Shown here: positions 20,891 through 29,252 of the stretch, piece after piece
Layout of the letters: every line of letters begins with the position of its first letter
Position numbering within the stretch: the stretch's first letter is position 1
Origin: JBGQDM01 sp041495845
Lineage (GTDB): Bacteria; Acidobacteriota; Terriglobia; Terriglobales; Acidobacteriaceae
Length of the DNA: 47,811 bases
Reading direction: 5' to 3'
NCBI GenBank assembly: GCA_041495845.1
Contig: JBGQDM010000012.1
Location: 1 to 47,811 of the forward strand
The notes under the pieces: model-generated
The model's input: only the letters and a program-made list of their open reading frames with translations
Told to the model about the DNA's origin: nothing
The model's database searches: none
Program-made: the position numbers and the translations under genes

Positions 20891-22837
20891 TCAGGAATAG
20901 CGTGCCAGTTCTTGCACGGCGCGCCAGGCCTGATCGATGGCGACGTCGGTGTAGGCGCTGGCTCCGGCATCGGAATTTGCAATGGCGATGCGTCCAAACT
21001 GCTTCCGTCCCAGCACGCAGGGACGTTGGTCTTCCGGCCAGGCAGGATCGGTGAGCGAATCGTATTCAAAAGCGTAACCGTGGGCCCAGCGATTTACCGT
21101 AATGCCCTCAATGTCGCGCGCCGCTTCGAACCCGGCGCCGCCCAGCATGCGCTGCAACTGGTCGCGGATTTTCCCTTCAAAGGTGGCAAAGGGTGTCGCC
21201 AGCAGTTCGCCGCGTCCCGCGTGGTATTGCTCGCGGCGCGCCAGCCCCGGCTTGCACGGCACCCGCAGCATGAAGAGCACCATCGGCTCCTCCGGCTTGC
21301 TGGGCGACTTGTATTCCCCCAAATTCACCGGGAAATCCAGCATGGTAAAGGAGTGGTAACTGCCCGGAGAAAGGATCTGGTGGACTCCGAGCTTGTCGAA
21401 CGGCTGCCAGTTGCGCAGCGCCACGTGCGTGTAGACGAAAGGAACCTTCACGCCGTAATGCAGCGCTGCCTTTTGCGGCTCCGGCAATTCCGGGCAGAGA
21501 TACGGGACCATGGAGTTGTAGCAAGCCAGCACACACACTTTTCCTTTGACGCTGAGCAGCTTGCCGCCACGAACGTACGCCACTTCAACTTCGCGGGCGG
21601 AATCGGGTGGTCCTACATGGCGCGCCCGCACTGCGGTGCTGTTGAGACGGATGCGCGCGGCGGCGGCAGCATCATCGAGACGGCTGTAGTCGGCCCGCGT
21701 CGTGACCACGTCTTCCATGCTGTGCCCGGGGATGCAACCGGAGACCAGGGAACGAACCAGCAGGCGCGCAATCGAGGCGTTGCCGTCGGGAAAATGAAAG
21801 ATGTACGGTTCTTCCGCTTCTTCTTCCCCGCCCAGTTCTAGGCCGTCGAAACCGGCGTAGGAGTAGGCGTCGTAATCGTCCCCGCCACTGCGGTAGCAGG
21901 AGTAGGCAGAGACGGCTTCGATGCCCGCCCCGAACAGATCGTGCGTGTAGGTTTGGAAAAACGGCAGCACTTCAGGCGCAGCCTGGCAGATGTCGGTCAG
22001 GAAGCGGGCGTAGCTGACCTTCGTCAGGCGAGCGACTTTCTCCGCCCGTGAAAGACCTGCCAGATAGTCCACCTTCTCGGTGTAGAGCCGCGCAATTTCC
22101 TGGCGCACCTTTTCCGGCAGCGGCGTTCTCTTCAGAAATTCCGGCCACGGGTCGGAGCCAATCCCCGGCACCAAACGATCTTCGCCGAAGGTTTCGCGGT
22201 CAAAGAAACAGGCCGACTTAAACCGGGAATACAGTTTCTGGTCGTAGGCTTTGTAGAAGGTCTGCGTGTCAATCCCGAGTTCGACCAGCAGGTTCTTCGC
22301 CACCGCGCTGTACTTACCCGGGCTCTCGATGGACTGGGTTCCACCATTGCTCAGCAACATCCTGCCGCCGGCGGTGAACTCGTTCCGCTTGGCGTGCCCG
22401 CCAAAGTCATCGTGATTGTCGAGCACGAGGATGCGCGCTTTCGCGCCCGCCTGCTGACGGAAAAAATACGCGGCGGCCAATCCGCTGATCCCGCCTCCCA
22501 CCACCACCAGGTCATAGACCTCTCCGGTAGCTTCGGGCTTGCCTTGCCCTTCCCAGAAATCCCCGTCGCGGAGTTGGTGGGCGTAGGTGAACGTCCCGTT
22601 GTGATTGCCGCGCATTCCGGTGAGGGCGGGCGGATAGTAGGACGGCTTCTTCTCCGGCGCAAACGCCGCGCCCCTAGCCTCGTTCCCAGCCGCGTCTCCA
22701 GCTTCCAGGGCGTGCAGCCATTCGGTGTTGGCAGCCAGAGCAGTTCCGCCGATGGCGATGCTGGCTCCGTTGAGGAAGTCGCGGCGGGTAATGTTGCGGT
22801 CGGCGCCAAGCTCGCGGCGGGTAGAGTCGTCACTCAT
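20891..22837 (-). CDS. Tat-exported FAD oxidoreductase, spermidine dehydrogenase-like
   Basis: From ATG 22837 the product is 648 residues. A twin-arginine signal (TRRDFLNG at about 17-24, then a hydrophobic stretch) indicates export of a folded, cofactor-loaded protein. After YYPPALTGMRG the FAD-binding motif appears (YDLVVVGGGISGLAAAYF), followed by VLDNHDDFGGHAKRNEF. The overall layout resembles spermidine dehydrogenase (SpdH) and related periplasmic amine oxidases. It would oxidise a polyamine or other amine; the true substrate is not certain. A longer frame to 22936 adds an Arg-rich N-terminus that spoils the Tat signal, so I reject it. It is divergent from uvrB. Confidence 0.8.
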   Translation of the reverse strand: MSDDSTRRELGADRNITRRDFLNGASIAIGGTALAANTEWLHALEAGDAAGNEARGAAFAPEKKPSYYPPALTGMRGNHNGTFTYAHQLRDGDFWEGQGKPEATGEVYDLVVVGGGISGLAAAYFFRQQAGAKARILVLDNHDDFGGHAKRNEFTAGGRMLLSNGGTQSIESPGKYSAVAKNLLVELGIDTQTFYKAYDQKLYSRFKSACFFDRETFGEDRLVPGIGSDPWPEFLKRTPLPEKVRQEIARLYTEKVDYLAGLSRAEKVARLTKVSYARFLTDICQAAPEVLPFFQTYTHDLFGAGIEAVSAYSCYRSGGDDYDAYSYAGFDGLELGGEEEAEEPYIFHFPDGNASIARLLVRSLVSGCIPGHSMEDVVTTRADYSRLDDAAAAARIRLNSTAVRARHVGPPDSAREVEVAYVRGGKLLSVKGKVCVLACYNSMVPYLCPELPEPQKAALHYGVKVPFVYTHVALRNWQPFDKLGVHQILSPGSYHSFTMLDFPVNLGEYKSPSKPEEPMVLFMLRVPCKPGLARREQYHAGRGELLATPFATFEGKIRDQLQRMLGGAGFEAARDIEGITVNRWAHGYAFEYDSLTDPAWPEDQRPCVLGRKQFGRIAIANSDAGASAYTDVAIDQAWRAVQELARYS

Positions 22838-23028
22838 GCGGGCCCTCGGAACGCGCGGGCAAGGCATTCGACGCGGCCTCTCCCGAGTTCTCGAATGTAC
22901 GCCGCCGAGGCTAAGCTCGGCAACTCCCGGCGTCACGCAGGCAAAACGCGGGCGAGGGCGGCCGTTGCTACGCAGGATGTTCCGCAGCCAACAAATTCGG
23001 TAGTCCCGGCCAGCACCGGGCCGCCAGC

Positions 23029-23034
23029 TATAAT
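23029..23034 (+). promoter_or_regulatory. Likely -10 element for uvrB
   Basis: A perfect TATAAT lies 65 bases before the uvrB ATG in the divergent region. A good -35 hexamer at 17 bases is not visible. No clear LexA operator could be recognised, though the acidobacterial SOS box is not known to me. Confidence 0.4.
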
Positions 23035-23098
23035 CAGGAGATTCCCAGCACCTCGTACTGCCTTCTGCAGCGCCGACGAACTGGGTTTGTCACCCTCG

Positions 23099-25090
23099 AT
23101 GGACTTCCGCCTCAGCAGCGACTATGAACCCCGTGGCGACCAGATCACCGCCCTGGCCGCCCTCAACAAAGGCGTGCTGGATGGCGAGCAGCACCAGGTC
23201 CTGCTGGGCGTCACCGGTTCGGGCAAGACCTACACCATGGCCAAAGTGGTCGAGCGCATGAACCGGCCCACGCTGGTGCTGGCCCACAACAAGACCTTGG
23301 CCGCGCAGCTCTACAGCGAGTTCAAGCAATTCTTCCCGCAGAACGCGGTCGAATATTTCGTGTCGTACTACGACTACTACCAGCCGGAAGCCTACGTCCC
23401 GGCGGCCGACCTCTACATCGAGAAGGAAGCCACCATCAACGATGAACTGGACAAGCTGCGCCTTTCCGCCACCCGGTCGCTGTTCGAGCGGCGCGACTGT
23501 CTGATTGTCTCTTCCGTCAGCTGCATTTACGGCCTGGGCTCGCCGGAAGCGTATTACGGCATGATGCTGTTTCTGGAGAAGGGCCAGAAGATCAGGCGCG
23601 AAGCCATTACCCGTAAGCTGGTAGAAATTCTCTACGAGCGCAGCGATGGCGATTTCCGTCGCGGCACGTTCCGCGTCCGCGGCGACGTCATCGAGGTCTT
23701 CCCCACCTACGACGACATGGCGTACCGCATCGAACTTTTCGGCGATGAGGTGGAAGCGCTGGCGCAAATCGATCCCCTGTTCGGCACCGTAAAACAAAAA
23801 TATGTGCGGCTGCCGATTTATCCCAAGACCCACTACGTGATGAAGCCGGAAACGCGCGACCGCGCCGTGGATTCAATCAAGACTGAGTTGCACTGGTGGG
23901 AAGCCGAACTGGAGAAGCAGGGCCACCTGGTCGAGTCGCAGCGCGTGCATCAGCGCGTGATGTTCGATCTGGAAATGATTCGGGAAATGGGCTACTGCCA
24001 CGGCATTGAGAATTATTCCCGCCACTTCACTGGACGCCTGCCGGGCGAACCACCACCCACGCTGCTCGATTATTTCCCCCGCGACTACCTGCTCTTCATT
24101 GACGAGTCGCACCAGACTGTGCCCCAGCTCCACGGCATGTATCACGGGGACCGCTCGCGCAAAGAAACGCTGGTGGAATTCGGTTTTCGCCTGCCCTCGG
24201 CGCTGGACAATCGTCCGCTGACATTTGAGGAATTCGAGCAGCGGGTGAACCAGACGGTATATGTTTCCGCGACCCCCGGACCGTTCGAGCTGACCAAGTC
24301 AGCGGGCGTGGTGGTGGAGCAGATTATCCGACCCACTGGGCTGGTTGATCCCGAAGTAGAAGTGCGCCCGGTGAAAGGCCAGATTGACGACCTGCTGCAC
24401 GAAATTCGCAAACGCGTGGAACGGAAGGAACGCGTGCTGGTGACCACACTGACGAAGCGCATGGCAGAAGATCTCTCCGAGTACTACGCCGAAGTGGGCG
24501 TGCGCTGCCGCTACCTGCACTCGGAGATTGTGACCCTGGAGCGGGTAAAGATTCTGCGCGACCTGCGCAAAGGCGAGTTTGATGTGCTGATTGGCATCAA
24601 TCTGCTGCGCGAAGGGCTCGACCTGCCGGAGGTTTCTCTGGTCGCCATCCTGGACGCGGACAAGGAAGGGTTCCTGCGCTCCGCCGGTTCGCTCATTCAG
24701 ACCATCGGCCGTTGTGCGCGCCACGTCGAGGGCCGCGCCATTCTCTACGCTGACCGCATGACCGATTCGATGGATCGCGCCATGGGTGAGACCAACCGTC
24801 GCCGCGCCATTCAAGTGGCCTACAACGAAGAGCATGGCATCACGCCGCAATCCATCGTGCGTCCGGTGGATATGGCGCTGGCGGCAGTAATCGAAGCCGA
24901 CTACGCCGACTTTGCCAGCGCTGAAATTGAGGGCATCCCGGAGTTCACATCACAGCCGGACCTCGACGCATACATTGCGAAACTGGAGGCGGAAATGCGT
25001 GATTGTGCCAAGAAATTTGAGTTTGAAAAGGCGGCAAAGCTGCGCGACAGTATTCGCGAACTGCGGACCAAAGAGTTCCTCTTCGCCTGA
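23099..25090 (+). CDS. uvrB: Excinuclease ABC subunit B
   Basis: The 663-residue DNA-repair helicase-like protein verifies damage in nucleotide excision repair and loads UvrC. Motifs in order: Walker A (GVTGSGKTYT), LAHNKTLAAQLY, the beta-hairpin YYDYYQPEAYVP, Walker B DESHQTVPQL, VSATPGPFE, LREGLDLPEVSLVAILDADK, and motif VI QTIGRCARHVEG. A C-terminal UVR domain (KKFEFEKAAKLRDSIRELR) binds UvrC. ATG 23099 gives the canonical start; the frame is open far upstream only because it runs antisense to the oxidoreductase. DESHQT replaces the more usual DESHVT, and QTIGRCAR the usual QTIGRAAR; both are mild. Confidence 0.97.
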   Translation: MDFRLSSDYEPRGDQITALAALNKGVLDGEQHQVLLGVTGSGKTYTMAKVVERMNRPTLVLAHNKTLAAQLYSEFKQFFPQNAVEYFVSYYDYYQPEAYVPAADLYIEKEATINDELDKLRLSATRSLFERRDCLIVSSVSCIYGLGSPEAYYGMMLFLEKGQKIRREAITRKLVEILYERSDGDFRRGTFRVRGDVIEVFPTYDDMAYRIELFGDEVEALAQIDPLFGTVKQKYVRLPIYPKTHYVMKPETRDRAVDSIKTELHWWEAELEKQGHLVESQRVHQRVMFDLEMIREMGYCHGIENYSRHFTGRLPGEPPPTLLDYFPRDYLLFIDESHQTVPQLHGMYHGDRSRKETLVEFGFRLPSALDNRPLTFEEFEQRVNQTVYVSATPGPFELTKSAGVVVEQIIRPTGLVDPEVEVRPVKGQIDDLLHEIRKRVERKERVLVTTLTKRMAEDLSEYYAEVGVRCRYLHSEIVTLERVKILRDLRKGEFDVLIGINLLREGLDLPEVSLVAILDADKEGFLRSAGSLIQTIGRCARHVEGRAILYADRMTDSMDRAMGETNRRRAIQVAYNEEHGITPQSIVRPVDMALAAVIEADYADFASAEIEGIPEFTSQPDLDAYIAKLEAEMRDCAKKFEFEKAAKLRDSIRELRTKEFLFA

Positions 25091-25111
25091 CACCCAGCCT
25101 GAGGCCCGGCC

Positions 25112-25492
25112 TTACGCCGGATCGCGATGCACCGTCTGCGGGGAAAACGCAGGCACACAGACCGCTACATACTCCGCTCCCTCGGGCCCCGGCGTACTGT
25201 AACGCACCCACTCGCCGGCGGAAACCATCACGGCCTGGCCGGCGCCAACATCCAGCATTTCTTTCCGGTCGCCGTCCCTGGTCTCCACCCGCAAACTCCC
25301 GCGAAGAACAAGGGTGTATTCATCGAACTCCGGCGCTTGCCCTGGTTCGATCCATCCCTCGGGGCTTTTCATATGCGCAATGCTCAACGCGGATGTCTGC
25401 GAATTCAGGCGGCCGACATACTCCGCAATGCGCTTGGGCTTGGTTCCAACGGCAGGAACCACCGTTGGTGCTGCAATCAGTCTGGCCACCAT
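25112..25492 (-). CDS. Cupin-fold protein
   Basis: The 126-residue protein has the cupin beta-barrel pattern: WIEPGQAPEFDEYTLVLRG (motif 1) and VGAGQAVMVSAGEWVRYS (motif 2). The usual HxH metal ligands of motif 1 are replaced by Glu/Asp positions, so metal binding is doubtful or non-classical. ATG 25492 follows GGAGG closely, so GTG 25489 may be the true start. The gene ends 22 bases from the uvrB stop, converging. Role unknown. Confidence 0.75.
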   Translation of the reverse strand: MVARLIAAPTVVPAVGTKPKRIAEYVGRLNSQTSALSIAHMKSPEGWIEPGQAPEFDEYTLVLRGSLRVETRDGDRKEMLDVGAGQAVMVSAGEWVRYSTPGPEGAEYVAVCVPAFSPQTVHRDPA

Positions 25493-25620
25493 CGCCTCCG
25501 CGCGTCATGTGGTGCAAGTGAGGTTCGTAGCAGGGTATGCCTGCAGGCATTCCGGAAGGGCTGCGTGATGAGAGCACCTGCAGGCGCTGCGGCCGGAGAT
25601 TGGAGCTTCACCACGGGCGC

Positions 25621-26343
25621 CTAGTGGGCGGCGGTGGCAGCATGCGCCCGCCCGCCATTTTCCTTCTGCCGCTCCATAAAGCGCATCTCGGTTTCGAGCG
25701 ATGAAAAACGCTGCAACACCTCGTGCATGCGCCCCGCCATGTTGCGAATGGTTTCGAGCTGGCTGCGTTGCCCTGCCGGCAGCGTTCCCGGATCGAGTAG
25801 CAGCAGTTCAGAATTTCCCAGCACGGAAGTGAGCGCGTTGTTCAGATTGTGGCGCATTTCCAGCATGAAGCGTCCCAGGCTGGCATTGCGCTCGCTCACG
25901 CCCGCCATCTGTTCGGCGCGCTGGGCACGTGCTTCCGCGTGCAGGCGGCGCAGCATTTCGGCACCCAACAAGACCACGGCTTCCTGCCAGCCTTCGTGTG
26001 CTGGCAAAACCAGGAGCCGGGGATGCTGCTCGCGCACTAACTGTGCCGTCGCCACATCCGGGGCCACCAGCAACGCGGGGCGCGCGGACCGGCTCAACAA
26101 CGCATCCAGCGGCACCAGTTGTCCGGGGTTGATTCTTCCAAGAATGGCGAGAGAAACGGATTCCGGGGCGAGTTCGCCGCAGGCGTCCCCACCCATGAGG
26201 GTGAAGGCGGGCACAACTCGTTCCAGTTGCCAGCGGCCCACGATGGCCCGTGAGAAATCCGGATCTTCCGAGAAAATGACGACTACGGGTGCATCCACGG
26301 CGCTCGTCTCCAGGCTCTTCCTCGTATCCACTCTAGCCAACAA
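25621..26343 (-). CDS. Pseudoreceiver plus DHp (histidine phosphotransfer-like) protein, no ATPase domain
   Basis: At most 240 residues. The N-terminal part (about 18-125) resembles a receiver fold: VVVIFSEDPDF looks like the acidic pocket, but the phospho-acceptor position (SLAILGRINPG) lacks Asp and the conserved Lys is missing. Residues 150-215 match a HisKA dimerisation helix pair with the H-box EMRHNLNNALTSVLGNSELL (His165). No ATP-binding domain follows. The acidic residue normally after the His is Asn, while the Asn four residues after the His (H-x3-N) is kept. By family knowledge that favours phosphatase or phosphotransfer over kinase activity. Start uncertain: TTG 26343, GTG 26331 or GTG 26298 (GGAG nine bases upstream). 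Third gene of a minus-strand set with the PilZ-like gene. Confidence 0.7.
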   Translation of the reverse strand: MLARVDTRKSLETSAVDAPVVVIFSEDPDFSRAIVGRWQLERVVPAFTLMGGDACGELAPESVSLAILGRINPGQLVPLDALLSRSARPALLVAPDVATAQLVREQHPRLLVLPAHEGWQEAVVLLGAEMLRRLHAEARAQRAEQMAGVSERNASLGRFMLEMRHNLNNALTSVLGNSELLLLDPGTLPAGQRSQLETIRNMAGRMHEVLQRFSSLETEMRFMERQKENGGRAHAATAAH

Positions 26344-26361
26344 AACTTAATGAGAGTTTCT

Positions 26362-27282
26362 CTAGCTCTCATCTCCTGCCGCCGCGCCCTGCTGCATCGG
26401 CGCTGCGTTGCTGATCCCTTCTTCCACACAGGAGCGCAAGTCCACCAGCATTCGCAAGGGCTGTCCGGAAGAATATTCGGCGTGGAACATCACTTTCCAC
26501 GACTGGCAAATCATGCGCAGCCGGCCCACTGGCTCTTGCCGCGAGAACTGCGCCCGGCGGCAATCCACGGTGCTGGCGCCGCGCTTTTCCAGATCGTGCA
26601 GGCCATCCAGAATGGCGTTCAGATCGCCATGCATCAGCCGGAAGAACACCCGCCGCATCAGGAAACTAAAACGCGTGAAGGCCACCATGGCGATGGGCAC
26701 GAAGTAACGCTCTTCGGCGCCGGCTTTCACCTGCCGTCCGCGCTCCAGGATTTCGCTGTTCAACAGTTCGCTCAGCCGCGTACATCGGTGTGCATCCTGC
26801 AGAACATCCTCCAGAGGCAGCAGCCATTCCGGTGCCGGACCAGCGACTTCTCCCAGCACCGGTTCCAACACCTGGGCGACATAGAGCAGGTCCACGTCGG
26901 TATCTTCGAGACGCGAGGGCGAGCACAACGAGAAAAACTGCACCAGGAGAAAATCGACTTTGTCGCGGTCGGAGTCGCTCTTTTCCCGTTTGCGCAGGTA
27001 GCGGCTGAGCAGGACTTGCACGACTTCTTCGCCAGCCATGGGCGTGGTTTGCAGGAATTGCCGCAGTTGGTGCACTTGCATCCGTGCGTCCATGCGATCC
27101 AGCCACTCGCCAGCGCGCTCCACGGTTTCCTGATCCGGAGCCTCCACCGGTGCTTCCAGCTCGAGGCACGGGGGCGCGTCAATCACAAATTCCCGGCTTA
27201 GCGCGGCATAGAGCGGATAGAGGAGGCGCGCCTCCCGCCATTCGCTCGCCAATTGCTGCAGGCTGTTGTCGTCCCAGTTCAT
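26362..27282 (-). CDS. Unknown helical protein in the PilZ/DHp operon
   Basis: The 306-residue protein starts at ATG 27282, overlapping the PilZ-like gene's stop as ATGA. It has no signal peptide or membrane helix and appears mostly alpha-helical and acidic in its first two thirds. Landmarks are MNWDDNSLQQLASEWREARL, DKVDFLLVQFFSLCSP, VPIAMVAFTRFSFLMRRVFF and a C-terminal QSWKVMFHAEYSSGQPLRML. I do not recognise a family. Coupling to a PilZ-like gene upstream and a DHp gene downstream suggests a signalling scaffold or output protein; that is inference. Confidence 0.75.
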   Translation of the reverse strand: MNWDDNSLQQLASEWREARLLYPLYAALSREFVIDAPPCLELEAPVEAPDQETVERAGEWLDRMDARMQVHQLRQFLQTTPMAGEEVVQVLLSRYLRKREKSDSDRDKVDFLLVQFFSLCSPSRLEDTDVDLLYVAQVLEPVLGEVAGPAPEWLLPLEDVLQDAHRCTRLSELLNSEILERGRQVKAGAEERYFVPIAMVAFTRFSFLMRRVFFRLMHGDLNAILDGLHDLEKRGASTVDCRRAQFSRQEPVGRLRMICQSWKVMFHAEYSSGQPLRMLVDLRSCVEEGISNAAPMQQGAAAGDES

Positions 27283-27542
27283 GGTTTCACGATCCAATTG
27301 GGCATCTCCCCGAGGAAGCGCGCTGCCACCGCGGTTGCCCCGTTTTGATACTGCACCGCCACCACTGCTCCCTGCATGTCCAGCGAGCCGTCGGCATTGC
27401 GCAATTGCAGCCGATCGCCAAACTCCCACGGCAGGCGCGAAGCGAACAGCACTTCCCGCGGCGTGCCGTATTCAATCACCGTGTCTTCCGCCAAGGCCGC
27501 GCCCACCACATCCAGCCGTGTTAGCCGCACCGGCAGACGCAC
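27279..27542 (-). CDS. Small PilZ-like domain protein (start uncertain)
   Basis: From GTG 27542 the product is 87 residues: VRLPVRLTRLDVVGAA, then FGDRLQLRNADGS, ending FLGEMPNWIVKP. The pattern matches the divergent PilZ subtype seen in the N-terminal half of the tandem PilZ protein at 14588 (which ends FWGIYFPP). The canonical RxxxR and D/NxSxxG sites are not evident, so it may not bind c-di-GMP. The same frame stays open upstream to a stop at 27639-27641 and encodes plausible protein, but the only initiator-like codon with a ribosome site (GAGGG) is a CTG at 27623, giving 114 residues. The stop overlaps the next gene as ATGA. Confidence 0.6.
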   Translation of the reverse strand: MRLPVRLTRLDVVGAALAEDTVIEYGTPREVLFASRLPWEFGDRLQLRNADGSLDMQGAVVAVQYQNGATAVAARFLGEMPNWIVKP

Positions 27543-27690
27543 TGGCGTGGACTGCGGAAAAAACCGCGCCAGCTGCGCCAGACAGCTTTTTTCCGGCAGG
27601 CTTGATTTCGCTTCGGCAGACAGAAAAACCCTCGGTCTTCAGCAAGTTGAGCCGCGCGACGGGGACACACCTTGGCTCGCGAGTGTAATC

Positions 27691-27707
27691 TGCACGAGTG
27701 ACGCCAA
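27691..27707 (-). promoter_or_regulatory. Candidate sigma-54 promoter upstream of the PilZ/DHp genes
   Basis: Read on the minus strand the sequence is TTGGCGT-CACTC-GTGCA. It has the invariant GG and GC dinucleotides of -24/-12 promoters with exactly ten bases between them. It differs from the consensus TTGGCAC-N5-TTGCA at the last two -24 positions and one -12 position. It lies about 70-150 bases before the candidate starts of the PilZ-like gene, and about 100 bases downstream (minus direction) of the perfect inverted repeat at 27803-27815. Confidence 0.45.
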
Positions 27708-27802
27708 AACCGAGTAGGCGTAGACCTAACGTTATGTCGCTTAGAATCAACATGGTTCCTTTGTGCTCGCCGATGCTCGCTCCCCCTGCTCCTCGTTCGC
27801 CA

Positions 27803-27815
27803 TCTCATACTGAGA
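27803..27815. promoter_or_regulatory. Perfect TCTCA-N3-TGAGA operator, candidate enhancer site
   Basis: The 13-base element TCTCA-TAC-TGAGA is a perfect inverted repeat with a 3-base centre. A second, overlapping repeat (GAGAC-N4-GTCTC, 27812-27825) follows. It lies in the gap after the sigma-54 regulator gene. Related elements occur at 33559, 33621 and 33635 at the other end of the same operon, so it is a plausible binding site of the encoded NtrC-type protein. Confidence 0.5.
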
Positions 27816-27845
27816 CGCCGGTCTCACCATCTCGGTTCCAAAACC

Positions 27846-29252
27846 CTAGTGCCAGACTGCGGCCTGCTGCCATTCCGCCCGCGGCTGGATGTTGTAGCGC
27901 TTCAGCTTTCGATACAGCGTCGCCCGGCTGATCCCGAGCATCTTGCCGGCGAGCGCCTTGTCTCCGTTGACCTGCGCGAACACCCGCTGAATGGTGGCGC
28001 GCTCAATGTCTTCCAAGTCGGTGGAAGAAAGGCTGGACACCAGATTTCCGGCGGACTGCGGAACCCCCAGCGCCAGTTCCGAGATGGCGGGAGGCAGGTC
28101 AGAGACTCCAATAAAGCTGTGCTCTCCCAGGGCCACGGCTCGTTCCAGACAGTTTTCCAACTCCCGCACATTTCCTGGCCAGTCGTACTCCAGCATGCAC
28201 TTGATGGCTTCGGGTGTGACCTGGACGGGAGTTTGCGGTTGCAGCCGTTCCATGAACCAGTGCACCAGCATGGGAACATCGGAACGCCGTTCCCGCAGGG
28301 GCGGCAGATGCACGGTGACAACGTTGAGGCGGAAGTAGAGGTCCTTGCGGAAGGTGCCGGCCTTGTAGGCCGATTCCAGGTCACGGTTGGTGGCTGCCAT
28401 CACCCGCACATCCACGCGGGTACGCTGGTTGCTGCCTACCGGTCGCACTTCCTTTTCTTGCAGCACGCGCAGCAGTTTGGCCTGCAGTTCCAGGGGCAAT
28501 TCGCCAATCTCGTCGAGAAAGATCGTGCCTCCATTGGCGGCCTGGAACAACCCGGGCTTGGAGCGGAGGGCCCCGGTAAAGGCGCCTTTTTCGTAGCCAA
28601 AGAGTTCGCTTTCAATCAGCGTGGGCACCAGCGAGCCGCAGTCCACCGCCACAAACGGGCGGTCGGCAAACGCGCCGCGATAGTGAATGGCGCGCGCGAC
28701 CAACTCCTTCCCTGTCCCGCTTTCTCCCGTGATGAGCACGGGCGTGCGCGTGTCTTTCAGCCGCGAGATCATGCGCAGGACATCCTGGATCTTGGGGGCA
28801 TTGCCCACGATGCCATGCAGCCCGGCTTCGCTGTCAGCTTTTTGGCGGAGGAACTGGTTCTCCGCCACCAGTTGCACCTTTTCCGCCATGCGCCGCAGAA
28901 ACAGCCGCAGTTCTTCCAGCGGCGAAAAGGGCTTGCTGATGTAGTCGTAGGCGCCAAGCTTCATCGCCTGCACCGCGCTCTCCACCGAGCCGTGGCCCGT
29001 CATGACCGCCACTTCCGTACGCGGCAGCATTTTCTTCACCCGCTCCAGAAACTCCAGCCCGTTCATGCTGGGCATCACCAGATCGGTCAGGACCATGTGT
29101 GCCGGTTCTTCTTCCAGCAAGGCCAGAGCGGAGTCCCCGCTTTCCGCCTCCAAACACTGAAAGCCCATGGATTCGCCCACCGTCCGGCAGAGCTTACGGA
29201 TGCTCTGCTCGTCGTCCACGATGAGCAGACGAATTCGCAGTTCTTCGCTCAC
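27846..29252 (-). CDS. NtrC-family sigma-54-dependent response regulator
   Basis: 468 residues from GTG 29252, which overlaps the upstream receiver gene's stop as GTGA. The receiver domain has VDDE, phospho-acceptor Asp57 in LTDLVMPSMNG, MTGHGS and the SKPF Lys. The AAA+ domain has Walker A GESGTGKE, the sigma-54 contact loop GAFTGA, Walker B GGTIFLDEIGE and the arginine-finger region DLYFRLNV. The C-terminal Fis-type helix-turn-helix (ALAGKMLGISRATLYRKLKRY) binds DNA. It activates sigma-54 promoters after phosphorylation, presumably by the kinase two genes upstream. A longer frame to 29321 has no support. Confidence 0.95.
   Translation of the reverse strand: MSEELRIRLLIVDDEQSIRKLCRTVGESMGFQCLEAESGDSALALLEEEPAHMVLTDLVMPSMNGLEFLERVKKMLPRTEVAVMTGHGSVESAVQAMKLGAYDYISKPFSPLEELRLFLRRMAEKVQLVAENQFLRQKADSEAGLHGIVGNAPKIQDVLRMISRLKDTRTPVLITGESGTGKELVARAIHYRGAFADRPFVAVDCGSLVPTLIESELFGYEKGAFTGALRSKPGLFQAANGGTIFLDEIGELPLELQAKLLRVLQEKEVRPVGSNQRTRVDVRVMAATNRDLESAYKAGTFRKDLYFRLNVVTVHLPPLRERRSDVPMLVHWFMERLQPQTPVQVTPEAIKCMLEYDWPGNVRELENCLERAVALGEHSFIGVSDLPPAISELALGVPQSAGNLVSSLSSTDLEDIERATIQRVFAQVNGDKALAGKMLGISRATLYRKLKRYNIQPRAEWQQAAVWH

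Noticed and set aside
22394..23098. 235-codon N-terminal extension of UvrB
   Set aside because: It overlaps the oxidoreductase gene on the other strand and the divergent promoter region. UvrB proteins begin at the MDFRLSSDYEPRGDQ position.
25106..25120. Terminator between uvrB and the cupin gene
   Set aside because: The CCGGC/GCCGG hairpin lacks a T-tract on either strand and overlaps the cupin stop region.
27554..27567. Terminator at GCGG-AAAAAA-CCGC
   Set aside because: The A/T run is the loop rather than a tail, the stem has only four base pairs, and it lies within a plausible coding frame.
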